A stretch of DNA of 64,000 nucleotides from Anaeromassilibacillus sp. An172 (GCF_002160515.1 NZ_NFKS01000009.1:1-64000); one strand, 5' to 3'; positions 42,247-51,149 are shown, counted from the stretch's first letter. Translations and numbers: made by a program. The notes: a model not told the origin generated them from the sequence alone.

Positions 42247-43353
42247 ATGAAAAAGAATGTTTCAAATCTCAATCCTCTTACAAAGAAAAATCTCATCACA
42301 CTTTTGATGTGCGTTGTTATTTTTGCTATTGTTCAGATTTGGCAGGCTTCCGGAAGCATGGGAAGTCTTTATCAGGGACTTTTGGTTCCTATCTGCATTT
42401 ATATTATTATGGCTGTTTCCCTTAACCTGGTTGTAGGTTATTTGGGAGAGCTGAGCCTGGGACATGCCGGATTTATGTGTGTCGGCGCATATGTATCAAG
42501 TATGTTCTCAATTATGACACAGAATACAATAGGCAATTCACTTCTGCGCTTTGCCATTGCAATCCTCATAGGAGGAATCTGTGCAGCTATTTTCGGAATT
42601 ATCGTTGGTATTCCTGTTTTAAGACTTCGTGGTGACTATCTTGCCATTGTTACTTTGGCTTTCGGCGAGATTATCAAAAATATAGTAAATGTTCTTTATG
42701 TGGGCGTTGACAACAACGGTGTACAGATTGCTATTGAAAATTCAGCTAATATCAATTTGGACTATGCAAACGGCGGAAAGATGATTTTGAACGGCCCTCA
42801 GGGAATTACAGGAACTCCGAGAGATTCAACTTTTGTAATCGGATTTATCCTTGTTATGATAACTCTCATTGTTATCATGAACTTTGTAAACTCAAGAACA
42901 GGCCGTGCTATCACTGCTATCAGAGATAACAGAATTGCAGCAGCTTCCGTTGGTATAAATGTTACAAAGTACAAGCTCATCGCTTTTGCACTTGCAGCCT
43001 TCTTTGCAGGCGTTGCCGGAGCTTTGTATTCACACAACACAGCTTCACTTTCCGCAACAACAAAGAACTTCGGTTACATGATGTCAATCATGGTTCTTGT
43101 TTATGTTGTTCTCGGCGGTATGGCAAGCATCAGAGGTTCTGTAATAGCTACAATTATCCTCTACGCTTTGCCTGAGGTATTAAGACAGTTCAACGACAAT
43201 ATCAACAATTACAGAATGCTCATATATGCTATTATCCTTATCGTTATGATGATTATAAACAACAACGACACTATTAAGGATAAATTGAACATCTTTAAGA
43301 GCAAGTTTAAAAGAAAAAAAGTACCAAAAGAAACAAAGGGGGCTGAAGTCTGA
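42247..43353 (+). CDS. livM: Branched-chain amino acid ABC transporter permease LivM
   Basis: 368 residues from ATG 42247, with AGGTGAT upstream; TTG 42241 is less likely. About nine or ten membrane spans. LNLVVGYLGELSLGHAGFMCVGAY and the contact loop AIRDNRIAAASVGINVTKYKL are LivM signatures. Long basic C-terminal tail. Overlaps livG by one nucleotide (TGATGG). Confidence 0.95.
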   Translation: MKKNVSNLNPLTKKNLITLLMCVVIFAIVQIWQASGSMGSLYQGLLVPICIYIIMAVSLNLVVGYLGELSLGHAGFMCVGAYVSSMFSIMTQNTIGNSLLRFAIAILIGGICAAIFGIIVGIPVLRLRGDYLAIVTLAFGEIIKNIVNVLYVGVDNNGVQIAIENSANINLDYANGGKMILNGPQGITGTPRDSTFVIGFILVMITLIVIMNFVNSRTGRAITAIRDNRIAAASVGINVTKYKLIAFALAAFFAGVAGALYSHNTASLSATTKNFGYMMSIMVLVYVVLGGMASIRGSVIATIILYALPEVLRQFNDNINNYRMLIYAIILIVMMIINNNDTIKDKLNIFKSKFKRKKVPKETKGAEV

Positions 43354-44111
43354 TGGCATTGCTTGAAGTAAAAAATCTCGGAATTTCTTTCGGCGGTTTG
43401 AGAGCTGTTGACGGACTTAATCTTCGTATTGAGAAGGGTACCCTGTATGGTCTTATCGGCCCTAACGGTGCAGGAAAAACCACTGTGTTTAACCTGCTCA
43501 CAGGCGTTTACAAGCCTACTATCGGTACTTTTGCCCTTGACGGAGAGGTTCTCAACGGAAAATCACAGGCTCAGATTAACCACAAGGGTATCGCCAGAAC
43601 ATTCCAGAATATCAGATTGTTTTCAAAAATGTCTGTGCTGGACAACGTAAAGGTTGGACTTCACAACAATAATAAATATTCTTCCTTTGCAGGAGTTTTC
43701 AGACTGCCTTCCTACTTTAAACAGGAAAAGGCTATGAACAAGGAAGCTATGGATATTTTAAAGGTTTTTGACCTTGACAAAGAGGCTTCCGTAACCGCTG
43801 AAAATCTTCCTTACGGAAAGCAGAGAAAGCTTGAAATTGCCCGTGCGCTGGCTACTCATCCTAAGCTTTTGCTTTTGGACGAGCCTGCGGCAGGTATGAA
43901 CCCAAATGAAACAGAAGAGCTTATGAAAACAATTCGTTTTGTCCGTGATGAATTCGACATGACTATTTTGCTTATCGAGCACGACATGCGTCTTGTAAGC
44001 GGTATCTGTGAACAGCTCACCGTTTTGAATTTCGGTATGGAGCTTGCAAAGGGTGAAACCTCCGAGGTTTTGAACAATCCGGAAGTTATCACCGCATATC
44101 TTGGAGAATAA
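43353..44111 (+). CDS. livG: Branched-chain amino acid ABC transporter ATP-binding protein LivG
   Basis: 252 residues. Walker A GPNGAGKTT, Q-loop TFQNIRLF, signature LPYGKQRKLEIARAL (the usual LSGGQ replaced by LPYGK, normal for LivG), Walker B LLLLDEPAAGMNP and H-loop LIEHDM. Pairs with LivF to power import. Overlaps livM by one nucleotide. Confidence 0.95.
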   Translation: MALLEVKNLGISFGGLRAVDGLNLRIEKGTLYGLIGPNGAGKTTVFNLLTGVYKPTIGTFALDGEVLNGKSQAQINHKGIARTFQNIRLFSKMSVLDNVKVGLHNNNKYSSFAGVFRLPSYFKQEKAMNKEAMDILKVFDLDKEASVTAENLPYGKQRKLEIARALATHPKLLLLDEPAAGMNPNETEELMKTIRFVRDEFDMTILLIEHDMRLVSGICEQLTVLNFGMELAKGETSEVLNNPEVITAYLGE

Positions 44112-44123
44112 GGAGGTATTTTT

Positions 44124-44834
44124 ATGGCGATGCTTGAGGTATCAAATCTTAAAGTAAACTACGGAATGATTCAGGCTATTAAAGGTATCTCTTTCAAGGT
44201 TGAAGAGGGAGAAATTATCGCTCTTATCGGCGCCAACGGCGCAGGAAAGACAACCACTCTCCACACTGTTTCAGGCCTTTTAAAGGCAAGAGAGGGAAGC
44301 ATTCTCTTTAACGGCAAGGAGCTTACAAAAACTCAGCCTCATAAAATTGTTGAGATGGGTATGGCTCATGTTCCGGAAGGAAGAAGAATTTTCCAGCAGC
44401 TTACTGTTTATGAAAATCTTATTTTGGGCGCTTACACACGTTCAGATAAAAAAGAAATTGCAGAAAATCTTGAAATGATTTACAAGCGTTTTCCACGTCT
44501 TGAGGAAAGAAAAAAGCAGATTGCGGGAACTCTCAGCGGCGGCGAACAGCAGATGCTGGCAATGGGCAGAGCTTTGATGAGCAATCCTAAAATCGTTTTG
44601 ATGGACGAGCCTTCAATGGGTCTTTCACCTTTGCTTGTTTCTGAAATTTTTGATATTATTCAGTCAATAAATAAAAGCGGCACCACAGTTCTTTTGGTTG
44701 AGCAGAACGCTAAAAAGGCTCTTTCAATAGCAAACAGAGCTTACGTTCTCGAAACAGGAAAAATTGTTTTGGAGGGCGACGCCAAGGAACTTATGAACAA
44801 CGACCAGATTAAGAAAGCATATCTGGGAGAGTAA
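44124..44834 (+). CDS. livF: Branched-chain amino acid ABC transporter ATP-binding protein LivF
   Basis: 236 residues. Walker A GANGAGKTT, VPEGRRIFQQLTVYENL (LivF hallmark), signature LSGGEQQMLAMGRALM, Walker B IVLMDEPSMGLSP, H-loop LVEQNA. Second ATPase of the importer. AGGAGG ribosome binding site, 12 nt after livG. Confidence 0.96.
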   Translation: MAMLEVSNLKVNYGMIQAIKGISFKVEEGEIIALIGANGAGKTTTLHTVSGLLKAREGSILFNGKELTKTQPHKIVEMGMAHVPEGRRIFQQLTVYENLILGAYTRSDKKEIAENLEMIYKRFPRLEERKKQIAGTLSGGEQQMLAMGRALMSNPKIVLMDEPSMGLSPLLVSEIFDIIQSINKSGTTVLLVEQNAKKALSIANRAYVLETGKIVLEGDAKELMNNDQIKKAYLGE

Positions 44835-44851
44835 GAACAGGGGTGGATTTT

Positions 44852-45472
44852 ATGAGCGACAAAAAAACTGTAATAGCCATCAACAGAGGCTTCGGCAGCG
44901 GCGGACGTATAATAGGCGGTATGCTTTCCGAGCGTCTGGGAGTTCATTTTTACGACAAGGAGCTTATCTACCTTGCATCTGAGGAAAGCGGAATAAATGC
45001 GGCTCTTTTCGGTCAGGCAGATGAAAATTTGAGAAAATCTTTCTTTAAGAAGAATTTTGTCTATGACCACAAAATCCTTCCTCCTGACAGCAGCGACTTT
45101 ACTTCCGACGACAATCTTTTCAATTATCAGGCAAAGATAATCAGAGACTTAGCCGAGGAGAGCAGCTGCGTTATCGTAGGCAGATGTGCAGACTTCATTC
45201 TAAAAGACATGCCAAACGTAATAAGCGTATTTGTATATGCTTCTCAGGACGCATGTGTTAAAAATGTCTGCGAGCTTTACGGTGTTGACGAGAAAGAGGC
45301 TCTGAAAATTATCACAAAAACCGACAAAAGACGTGCCGATTACCACAGATATTATGCCGGCACAGAGTGGGACAACGCAAGAAACTATGACTTATCCCTT
45401 GATTCCAGCAAGCTTGGTTTTGAAAAGTGCGTTGACATAATCGAAGACTACATAAAAATCTTCAACCGTTGA
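44852..45472 (+). CDS. Cytidylate kinase-like family protein
   Basis: 206 residues from ATG 44852 (AGGGGTGG upstream). P-loop variant NRGFGSGGRIIGGMLSERLGVHFYDKELI, where the usual GxxxxGK[ST] is GFGSGGR, a hallmark of the Cytidylate_kin2 family; then IVGRCADFIL and a lid with RRADYHRYYAGTEW. Probably a nucleoside or nucleotide kinase of unsettled substrate. Follows livF by 17 nt and is often found in such operons; functional link unclear. Confidence 0.85.
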   Translation: MSDKKTVIAINRGFGSGGRIIGGMLSERLGVHFYDKELIYLASEESGINAALFGQADENLRKSFFKKNFVYDHKILPPDSSDFTSDDNLFNYQAKIIRDLAEESSCVIVGRCADFILKDMPNVISVFVYASQDACVKNVCELYGVDEKEALKIITKTDKRRADYHRYYAGTEWDNARNYDLSLDSSKLGFEKCVDIIEDYIKIFNR

Positions 45473-45480
45473 TTTTTATA

Positions 45481-45850
45481 TCCGCCTTGCAAAGGTTATT
45501 TTAGGAAATAAACGTCGTTTCAAGGCGGGCGAGACTTTTTTATCTCCGCCTTGCAAAACTCTTATTTAGAAATGAAGCTCATTACAAGGCGGGCGAGACC
45601 TTCTTTTTAGAAATAACAATGGCTCTGTTGCAGTTAAGTTTGCGGCAGAGTCTTTTTTTTCCGCCTTGCATAGGTTGTTTTGGAAAATAAAGTTGATTAC
45701 AAGGCGGGCGAAACCTTTTATTTTATCTCCGCCTTGAAAAACTCTTATTTAGAAGTGAAGCTCATTACAAGGCGGGCGAGACGTTTTCTATTAGAAATGA
45801 CAATGGTTTTGATGCAATTGGGTCTGCGGCAGAATTTTTGTTGTTTTTGT
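45481..45850 (+). repeat. Duplicated composite repeat with four 8-31-8 hairpins
   Basis: Four hairpins with CCGCCTTG / CAAGGCGG arms at 45482/45521, 45546/45585, 45661/45700 and 45729/45768, all with 31-nt loops and followed by GGCGAGAC (GGCGAAAC in the third). Pairs 1-2 and 3-4 are each followed by a shared tail (GAAATNACAATGG...TGCGGCAGA then T-rich). The composite of about 180 bp is therefore present twice in tandem. It fills the gap between the kinase-like gene and dpaA. Confidence 0.92.
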
Positions 45851-45869
45851 GGAGTGATTTGTGATTGAA

Positions 45870-45899
45870 ATTTGGCAGGTGGAGGACAGAGTGTTCAAA
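45870..45899 (+). repeat. Partial copy of the 54-bp dispersed repeat
   Basis: TTTGGCAGGTGGAGGACAGA and GTGTTCAAAG match the right half of the copies at 22445 and 27288 with a small internal deletion. Confidence 0.5.
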
Positions 45900-45976
45900 G
45901 ATAATTCACAATATAAAGGTGATTATCATAGTATGTTTTGTAATCAAAATAGTTTTTTGAAAGACGGTGAAGCTTT

Positions 45977-46852
45977 ATGAATATAGATAGTAAGCCATCA
46001 ATCGGAATTTTAGGCGGAGATAAAAGACTGGTATACACCGGAAAGTATCTTGAAAAAGAGGGATACAAGGTTTTGGCTTCGGGGTTTGAAAAATATCCCG
46101 AGCAGCTCAGTTTTTTTCTCAGCGATTTTCAAAAAAACATTGAGGAAAGTGAAATTGTTCTGTTTCCTGTTCCTCCTATAAAAGAGGGAAATCTCAACTG
46201 CGTTTACAGCGAAAAAACCGTTGATTTCGGGAAAGATATTCTGCCTTTTCTGAAAGGAAAGAAAGTTTTTACCCCTATGAAAGAAAAGCTTCTTGCTTTG
46301 TATCCGAAGCTTTCGGAGTGCAGTCTTTTTGATTACGGCGAAAGAGAGGATTTTGCCGTGAGAAACGCCATGCCTACCGCCGAGGGCGCACTTTATGTGG
46401 CTATGGGCAATACGGAGAAAACCATTTGTTCCAGCAGATGTCTTGTGTGCGGCTGCGGAAGAATAGGCAGGGTGCTGGCGCCTATGCTGAAAAGGCTTTG
46501 GGCTTCGGTTTGGGTAAGCGCAAGAAAGCCGGAGGATATAGGCTGGATTGAAGCAAACGGCATGAATTCCCTTAGAACCGACGGTTTGGAGATTTGCCAG
46601 CTTGATTTTGATATAATTTTCAATACCGTTCCTCATATGGTCTTTGACAGAAAACTGCTTTCCCGTCTTAACAAAGAAACTTTGATTATAGATTTGGCGT
46701 CTGTTCCCGGAGGCGTGGATTTTCAAGCCGCAGAGGAACTGGGAATAAAAACTATACATGCCCTGTCCCTGCCGGGAAAAATGTCGCCTGATACAGCCGG
46801 AAAAATAATTAAAGATACTGTTGTAAATATGCTCAGGGAGGCTGAAATGTGA
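45977..46852 (+). CDS. dpaA: Dipicolinate synthase subunit A
   Basis: 291 residues. The N-terminal part IGILGGDKRLVYTGKYLEKEGYKV is the DpaA N-domain, and the Rossmann domain is near LVCGCGRIGRVLAPML. The C-terminal IIDLASVPGGVDFQAAEELGIKTIHALSLPGKMSPDTAG is diagnostic. With DpaB it oxidises dihydrodipicolinate-type precursor to dipicolinic acid in the mother cell for the spore core. Overlaps dpaB by 4 nt. Direct evidence of a spore former. Confidence 0.95.
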   Translation: MNIDSKPSIGILGGDKRLVYTGKYLEKEGYKVLASGFEKYPEQLSFFLSDFQKNIEESEIVLFPVPPIKEGNLNCVYSEKTVDFGKDILPFLKGKKVFTPMKEKLLALYPKLSECSLFDYGEREDFAVRNAMPTAEGALYVAMGNTEKTICSSRCLVCGCGRIGRVLAPMLKRLWASVWVSARKPEDIGWIEANGMNSLRTDGLEICQLDFDIIFNTVPHMVFDRKLLSRLNKETLIIDLASVPGGVDFQAAEELGIKTIHALSLPGKMSPDTAGKIIKDTVVNMLREAEM

Positions 46853-47427
46853 AAAAGGCCACTGTCGGCTTTGCCTTTTGCGGGTCTTACTGCACTTTTT
46901 CAAAGGTTTTAAAACAGTTTGAGCTTTTGTCGGAGCTGGGGTACGACCTTATTCCCATTATGTCGGAAAACGCATACTCCACCGACACAAGATTCGGAAA
47001 GGCAAAAGACTTTGCAGATAAAATAGAGGGTATTTCGGGAAAGAAAATTATTTCCACAATAAGCGGAGCAGAGCCTATCGGCCCTAAAAAAATGTGTGAT
47101 ATTTTGGTTGTTGCACCATGTACGGGCAACACCTTGGCGAAGCTTTCCAACGGGATTACCGACACCAGCGTTACTATGGCGGTTAAATCTCATTTGAGAA
47201 TTCAAAGACCTGTTTTGCTTGCGCCTGCAACAAACGACGCTTTGGGAAGCTCTGCTCAGAATATCGGCAGGTTATTCAATGTGAAAAACATCTACTTTGT
47301 GCCAATGGCTCAGGATGACTGTGTGAACAAACCAAATTCACTTGTGGCTGATTTTAATCTTCTGACGGAAGCTTTGGAAGAAGCTTTGAACCGCCGACAA
47401 ATACAACCTCTTTTTAAAGTCTGCTGA
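46849..47427 (+). CDS. dpaB: Dipicolinate synthase subunit B (flavoprotein)
   Basis: 192 residues. Flavoprotein fold: VGFAFCGSYCTFSKVLKQFELLSELGYDLIPIMSENAY, then DILVVAPCTGNTLAKLSNGITDTSVTMAVKSHLR and the Pro/Ala loop RPVLLAPATNDALG. This is SpoVFB/DpaB, the FMN-type partner of DpaA. GTG start overlapping dpaA (GTGA). Confidence 0.95.
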   Translation: MKKATVGFAFCGSYCTFSKVLKQFELLSELGYDLIPIMSENAYSTDTRFGKAKDFADKIEGISGKKIISTISGAEPIGPKKMCDILVVAPCTGNTLAKLSNGITDTSVTMAVKSHLRIQRPVLLAPATNDALGSSAQNIGRLFNVKNIYFVPMAQDDCVNKPNSLVADFNLLTEALEEALNRRQIQPLFKVC

Positions 47428-47571
47428 ATTTTTTATCTTTATTTCATGGACAGATTTGTATTCTAACAGGGAACTGCTTGTGTGGTTCTCTGTTTTAGCT
47501 TTTTATGTTACTTTTTAAGAACAATGACTGTGATATACTGTGGTATAATAAATAAAACGGGGGTGTTAAAA

Positions 47572-48264
47572 ATGATTTATGCGGTTTCTGATATTCACGG
47601 ATGCTATGATAAGTTTTTGGGTTTGCTGGATTTGATTAAGTTTTCCGATGATGACACAATGTACATTCTCGGTGATATGGTGGACAGGGGAAAGGACGGA
47701 ATAAAGCTGCTCTTTGACCTTATGGACAGAAAAAATATAGTAGCTTTAAGGGGAAACCACGACCACACGGCTTTTCTTATGCTGAAACACCTGGGAATGT
47801 CCGTTGACTCCTACGACACAGAGAGCCTTTTGGAAATCTACAGAATGTGGATTTCAGATGGCGGACATACCACCTACAAAGCCTTTAAAAAGCTTAACAA
47901 ACAGGACAGAAGAAAGATAATAAATTATCTTGCGACTTTGCCTTATTACAGGGAAATTACCGTAAACGGAAAAAACTTTTTTCTTTCTCACACCATTCCT
48001 GAAAAAGAAAAAATGGACAGCTTTGATGACTGCCGAATGAGTGATTTTCTCATGGGTGAGGTGGATTACGAAAAGGTCTATGACAAGGACAGATTTTTTG
48101 TGACGGGACACACGCCCACAGGATTTATTGACGAGAGTTATACGGGGAAAATATGGCAGAAAAACAACCACATCGCCATAGACTGCGGTGCGGTTTTCGG
48201 AAATCCCCTTGGCTGTATCTGTCTTGATACATTGGAAGAATTTTATTACGATACAAAAGAATGA
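47572..48264 (+). CDS. Metallophosphoesterase, serine/threonine phosphatase (PPP) type
   Basis: 230 residues from ATG 47572 (CGGGGGTG upstream); the frame is open further but lacks a ribosome binding site. Motifs in order: VSDIHGCYDK (D-x-H), ILGDMVDRGKDG (GDxVDRG), ALRGNHDH (GNHD/E), SHT and GHTP metal ligands. This is a two-metal phosphoprotein phosphatase or diadenosine-tetraphosphatase-like enzyme. A possible -10 TATAAT lies at 47544-47549. Confidence 0.9.
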   Translation: MIYAVSDIHGCYDKFLGLLDLIKFSDDDTMYILGDMVDRGKDGIKLLFDLMDRKNIVALRGNHDHTAFLMLKHLGMSVDSYDTESLLEIYRMWISDGGHTTYKAFKKLNKQDRRKIINYLATLPYYREITVNGKNFFLSHTIPEKEKMDSFDDCRMSDFLMGEVDYEKVYDKDRFFVTGHTPTGFIDESYTGKIWQKNNHIAIDCGAVFGNPLGCICLDTLEEFYYDTKE

Positions 48265-48283
48265 AATAAATAAAATAGAAAGG

Positions 48284-48325
48284 GAAAACGCCTTGCAAGA
48301 AATAAAAATCTTACAGGGCGTTTTC
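48284..48325. terminator. Bidirectional terminator between the phosphatase and PHP genes
   Basis: GAAAACGCC (48284-48292) / GGCGTTTTC (48317-48325) with additional inner pairs; self-contained A and T tracts serve both strands. Confidence 0.75.
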
Positions 48326-48326
48326 G

Positions 48327-49046
48327 CTATTTTAAGGGGTCTTCGAGAAAGTTCATCACGTTTTCAGCCGTAAGTTCATCAATCTCAATATACGGGCCCG
48401 CATCCCGCATGTTTTCGAGATAATGAGCGTCGCTGTCCCTTATTATGTACATGTTTTTTAATATGGGGTGAGAGGCTGTAAGCTTTTCAATATCACCGCT
48501 CTGTGAAACCTCGGCGACGGAAAAGTTACATTCCGGCGGTATCTCACCCAAAACGGAAAGAACAGAACAGCTGTCACGGTTGATGTGGGCGGGAAAAGCA
48601 GTTCCACCGTATTCGCTGCACAGCTTTTTTATATCCATAATACTTATATCGGTGGCTAAAATCAGAAGTTCTTCTATTTCTCCGATTTTTTCATCCTGGG
48701 CATTTAAAATAAGCTGTTCTCCGTATATTTCTTTTTTGTTTTTGATTTTCATTCTGTGCTGTGAAACAAAGCTTTCAAATTTCAAGGCTTTTTCAGCGGT
48801 AGGGAAAAGGCATACCACATGAATTTCCTCGGAGGTGGTAAGCTCCATTCCGCTTAAAACACAGATTCCGTTGGCTTTTCCCAGCTCCTCAACTGCCGGA
48901 CAGTTTTGGCAGGTGTTGTGGTCGGTTAAAGCTATAAGATTTAATCCCAAAAGGGTGGACATGCCTACAATATTATTTGGCGTCATGTCCGGATCTCCGC
49001 AGGGAGAAAGGCAGGAATGCATATGAAGGTCATAAAAGGCTTTCAT
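48327..49046 (-). CDS. PHP-domain metal-dependent phosphoesterase
   Basis: 239 residues. DLHMHSCLSPCGDPDMTPNNIV (metal ligands H8, H10), ALTDHNTCQNCPAVEEL, then GMELTTSEEIHVVCLF, FPAHINRDS and RDSDAHYL: the PHP catalytic set. Related to the PHP domain of DNA polymerase III and to phosphatases. Last gene of a five-gene minus-strand cassette with two DRTGG proteins, an ATPase and a hydrogenase-like protein; 2 nt after the DRTGG gene. Substrate unknown. Confidence 0.85.
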   Translation of the reverse strand: MKAFYDLHMHSCLSPCGDPDMTPNNIVGMSTLLGLNLIALTDHNTCQNCPAVEELGKANGICVLSGMELTTSEEIHVVCLFPTAEKALKFESFVSQHRMKIKNKKEIYGEQLILNAQDEKIGEIEELLILATDISIMDIKKLCSEYGGTAFPAHINRDSCSVLSVLGEIPPECNFSVAEVSQSGDIEKLTASHPILKNMYIIRDSDAHYLENMRDAGPYIEIDELTAENVMNFLEDPLK

Positions 49047-49048
49047 TT

Positions 49049-49390
49049 TTAAGCTTCTTCCTCAAAAAGTTTGTAAATCTTTATGGCAGTCTGATAGCTG
49101 TTCTCCTCTGTTTTCAGTATAGCCACATCCTGCATAACAGCTCTTGCCTTGGCGTTGGCGTCAAGGGCTGCATTTTCAGTTAAAACAATACATGACACGT
49201 CGGCAAGTGTTGCCACTGCTATGGTGTTTATATTTCCCATAACTGTAAGCCATACATTGTCCATTTCAGCTCTGCCCATAACCCAGCTTAATAAATCGCC
49301 TATATAACAGCCGTCAACCTCTCTGTCAAGGCTGTTTTTTCCTGTTATAATCTCTGCTCCCAATTTTTCGGCAAGTTCTTTTACTGTCAT
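49049..49390 (-). CDS. DRTGG-domain protein
   Basis: 113 residues. VKELAEKLGAEIITGKNSLDREVDGCYIGDLLSWVMGRAEMDNVWLTVMGNINTIAVA is a stand-alone DRTGG domain, named for a motif found in phosphotransacetylase and beside CBS domains; a ligand-binding, sensory role is assumed. Second such protein in the cassette (the other is at 51146-51493). Fourth gene of the operon. Weak ribosome binding site GAGAGAAGG. Confidence 0.8.
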   Translation of the reverse strand: MTVKELAEKLGAEIITGKNSLDREVDGCYIGDLLSWVMGRAEMDNVWLTVMGNINTIAVATLADVSCIVLTENAALDANAKARAVMQDVAILKTEENSYQTAIKIYKLFEEEA

Positions 49391-49422
49391 ATTTTTTCCT
49401 TCTCTCTCTTTTTTATTGCGGA

Positions 49423-50700
49423 TTACATCATCTGCATTAGGTCACGGTAAACCTGCTGTATCTGTTCTCTGAGCTTAAATATACATTCGGTTTCCTTTGC
49501 ACTGCCTTTTACGATGTCCTCCGCCATTGCGTGGCAGGATGGCGCACCGCAGGAACCGCAGTCCAAACCCGGCAGACTGGCTTCTATTTTTTCTATCTGC
49601 TCCATCATTTCCATAGCCCTGTTTATGTCTTTGTCAAGGCTCAATACGTTTTCATCGTATTCAAGAGGTTTATCCCACATCATTTTATCGGGAACACCGT
49701 CTTTTAAGTGGTTTTGTGAAACAGGAAGATATTTTCTCAGGGTATGAATTCTCGCCTGAGCTACATAAGGATTTTCAACGGTCAAAACTCCGCCTACGCA
49801 TCCTCCGGTGCAGGCGTTAAGCTCTACAAAATCCACATTCCTTATTCTTTCGTCTTCAAGCTCTTCCAGTACTCTTATTACGTTTTCTATTCCGTCGGCG
49901 GCAAGGTATCTGTCCCCAAGCATTGCGGCACTTTCTCCGCCGCTGGTAGCCCAGCCTACGCCTATTACTCCGGAATTTGCCAAAGGCTCTATGCTTGTCA
50001 GCTTATCCATAGCCGAGGTGAGCTTCGGGTATATTTTTGAAATTGCAATAGCTCCGTCACAGTAGGAGCGTTTATTTACATCCATTGGTCGGTTTATCTC
50101 CGTTACTTTGGCGGGACATGGCGTTATGAAAAATGCGCCTATATCCTCCATTGGAAGTCCTGTTTCCTCCATGGCGTATTTCTTTGCAAGCATTGCGGAA
50201 ACCTCCATTGGGGCTTTCATGGGCATTACATTTTCGCAAAGGTCCGGAAATCTTTGCTTTATAAGCCTTACAACAGCGGGACATGCTGAACTTATTATTG
50301 GGTGTTTCAGCTTGTTTTCTCTTATGAGCTGTCTTGTTGCCTGAGAAACAAGCTCAGCGCCCCTTGAAACCTCGTATACACTGTCAAATCCCAGCTTTAA
50401 AAGTCCGTTTAAAACTATGTCGATATCGTCCATATTGTTAAACTGTCCGAATAAAGCCGGTGCAGGTATAGCTATTTTATATTTGAATTTTTCTATTTCT
50501 TCGATGCTGTCGGAGCGTGCCTTTTTTGCATGGTGAGGACAGACTCTGATACACTCGCCGCAGTCTATACAGCGTTCTGTTATTATATGAGCCTTTCCGT
50601 CCCTTACTCTAATTGCCTCGGTGGGGCATCTCTTTATGCAGTTGGTGCATCCGCAGCATTTATCCTCCTCCAAAACAACGGAGTGAAAATACTCGGGCAT
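49423..50700 (-). CDS. [FeFe]-hydrogenase-like iron-sulfur protein, probably sensory
   Basis: 425 residues. Two [4Fe-4S] ferredoxin clusters (C15-C18-C21-C25; C44-C47-C50-C54). The H-cluster domain retains the cluster cysteines C140 (SSACPA), C195 (TPCPAK), and C297 and C301 (ELNACTGGC). The proton-transfer cysteine preceding C140 in catalytic enzymes is Ala139. A C-terminal Fe-S domain has CGSCGAPSC...C. No PAS domain. Catalytic output is probably low; the neighbours (anti-sigma-type ATPase, DRTGG, PHP) suggest a redox or H2 sensor. Third gene of the cassette. Confidence 0.85.
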   Translation of the reverse strand: MPEYFHSVVLEEDKCCGCTNCIKRCPTEAIRVRDGKAHIITERCIDCGECIRVCPHHAKKARSDSIEEIEKFKYKIAIPAPALFGQFNNMDDIDIVLNGLLKLGFDSVYEVSRGAELVSQATRQLIRENKLKHPIISSACPAVVRLIKQRFPDLCENVMPMKAPMEVSAMLAKKYAMEETGLPMEDIGAFFITPCPAKVTEINRPMDVNKRSYCDGAIAISKIYPKLTSAMDKLTSIEPLANSGVIGVGWATSGGESAAMLGDRYLAADGIENVIRVLEELEDERIRNVDFVELNACTGGCVGGVLTVENPYVAQARIHTLRKYLPVSQNHLKDGVPDKMMWDKPLEYDENVLSLDKDINRAMEMMEQIEKIEASLPGLDCGSCGAPSCHAMAEDIVKGSAKETECIFKLREQIQQVYRDLMQMM

Positions 50701-50723
50701 ATTAAGACCTCTTTTATACTATT

Positions 50724-51149
50724 TTATTGTTTAACAAGTACGGTTAAATACATTGTTGTGCCGACGCCTAAGGTGGTTTCTATTTTCATTTCATCTGTGT
50801 ATTTTTTTATGTTTGGAAGTCCCATGCCGGCGCCGAAACCTAAGTTTCTTACATTGTCGGGAGCTGTTGAATAGCCCTCCTGCATTGCTTTTTTCACATC
50901 CGGGATACCAGGTCCTTTATCAGCAAGGACAACCTCCACCTTGTCGGGATAAATATCCACGTCTACCACGCCTCCGTCGGCGTGTATTACCATATTTATT
51001 TCAGCCTCGTACATGGCGATTGCCACACGTCTTATGGCGTCTTTATTGTATCCAAGCTTTTTAAGCTTGCTTTTTACCATTCCTGAGGCTTCGCCGGCTC
51101 TTGTAAAATCATCGCCGGAAACCTCATATGTAAGATGTATTACACTCAT
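50724..51149 (-). CDS. Anti-sigma factor/histidine-kinase-like ATPase (HATPase_c)
   Basis: 141 residues consisting only of a GHKL ATPase fold: N-box YEAEINMVIHA (N52), G1 box DKGPGIPD (D77), G2 box GFGAGMGL. Similar to RsbW/SpoIIAB anti-sigma kinases but without a clear sigma-binding tail. Overlaps the preceding DRTGG gene by 4 nt and is followed 23 nt later by the hydrogenase-like gene. Possible output module of a sensor; partner unknown. Confidence 0.85.
   Translation of the reverse strand: MSVIHLTYEVSGDDFTRAGEASGMVKSKLKKLGYNKDAIRRVAIAMYEAEINMVIHADGGVVDVDIYPDKVEVVLADKGPGIPDVKKAMQEGYSTAPDNVRNLGFGAGMGLPNIKKYTDEMKIETTLGVGTTMYLTVLVKQ

Noticed and set aside
45680-45868. 62-residue plus-strand ORF
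   Set aside because: It lies wholly inside the duplicated hairpin repeat and has no ribosome binding site; a by-product of the repeat.
46010-46903. 297-residue minus-strand ORF
   Set aside because: Antisense to dpaA, which has clear family motifs; composition is that of a shadow frame.
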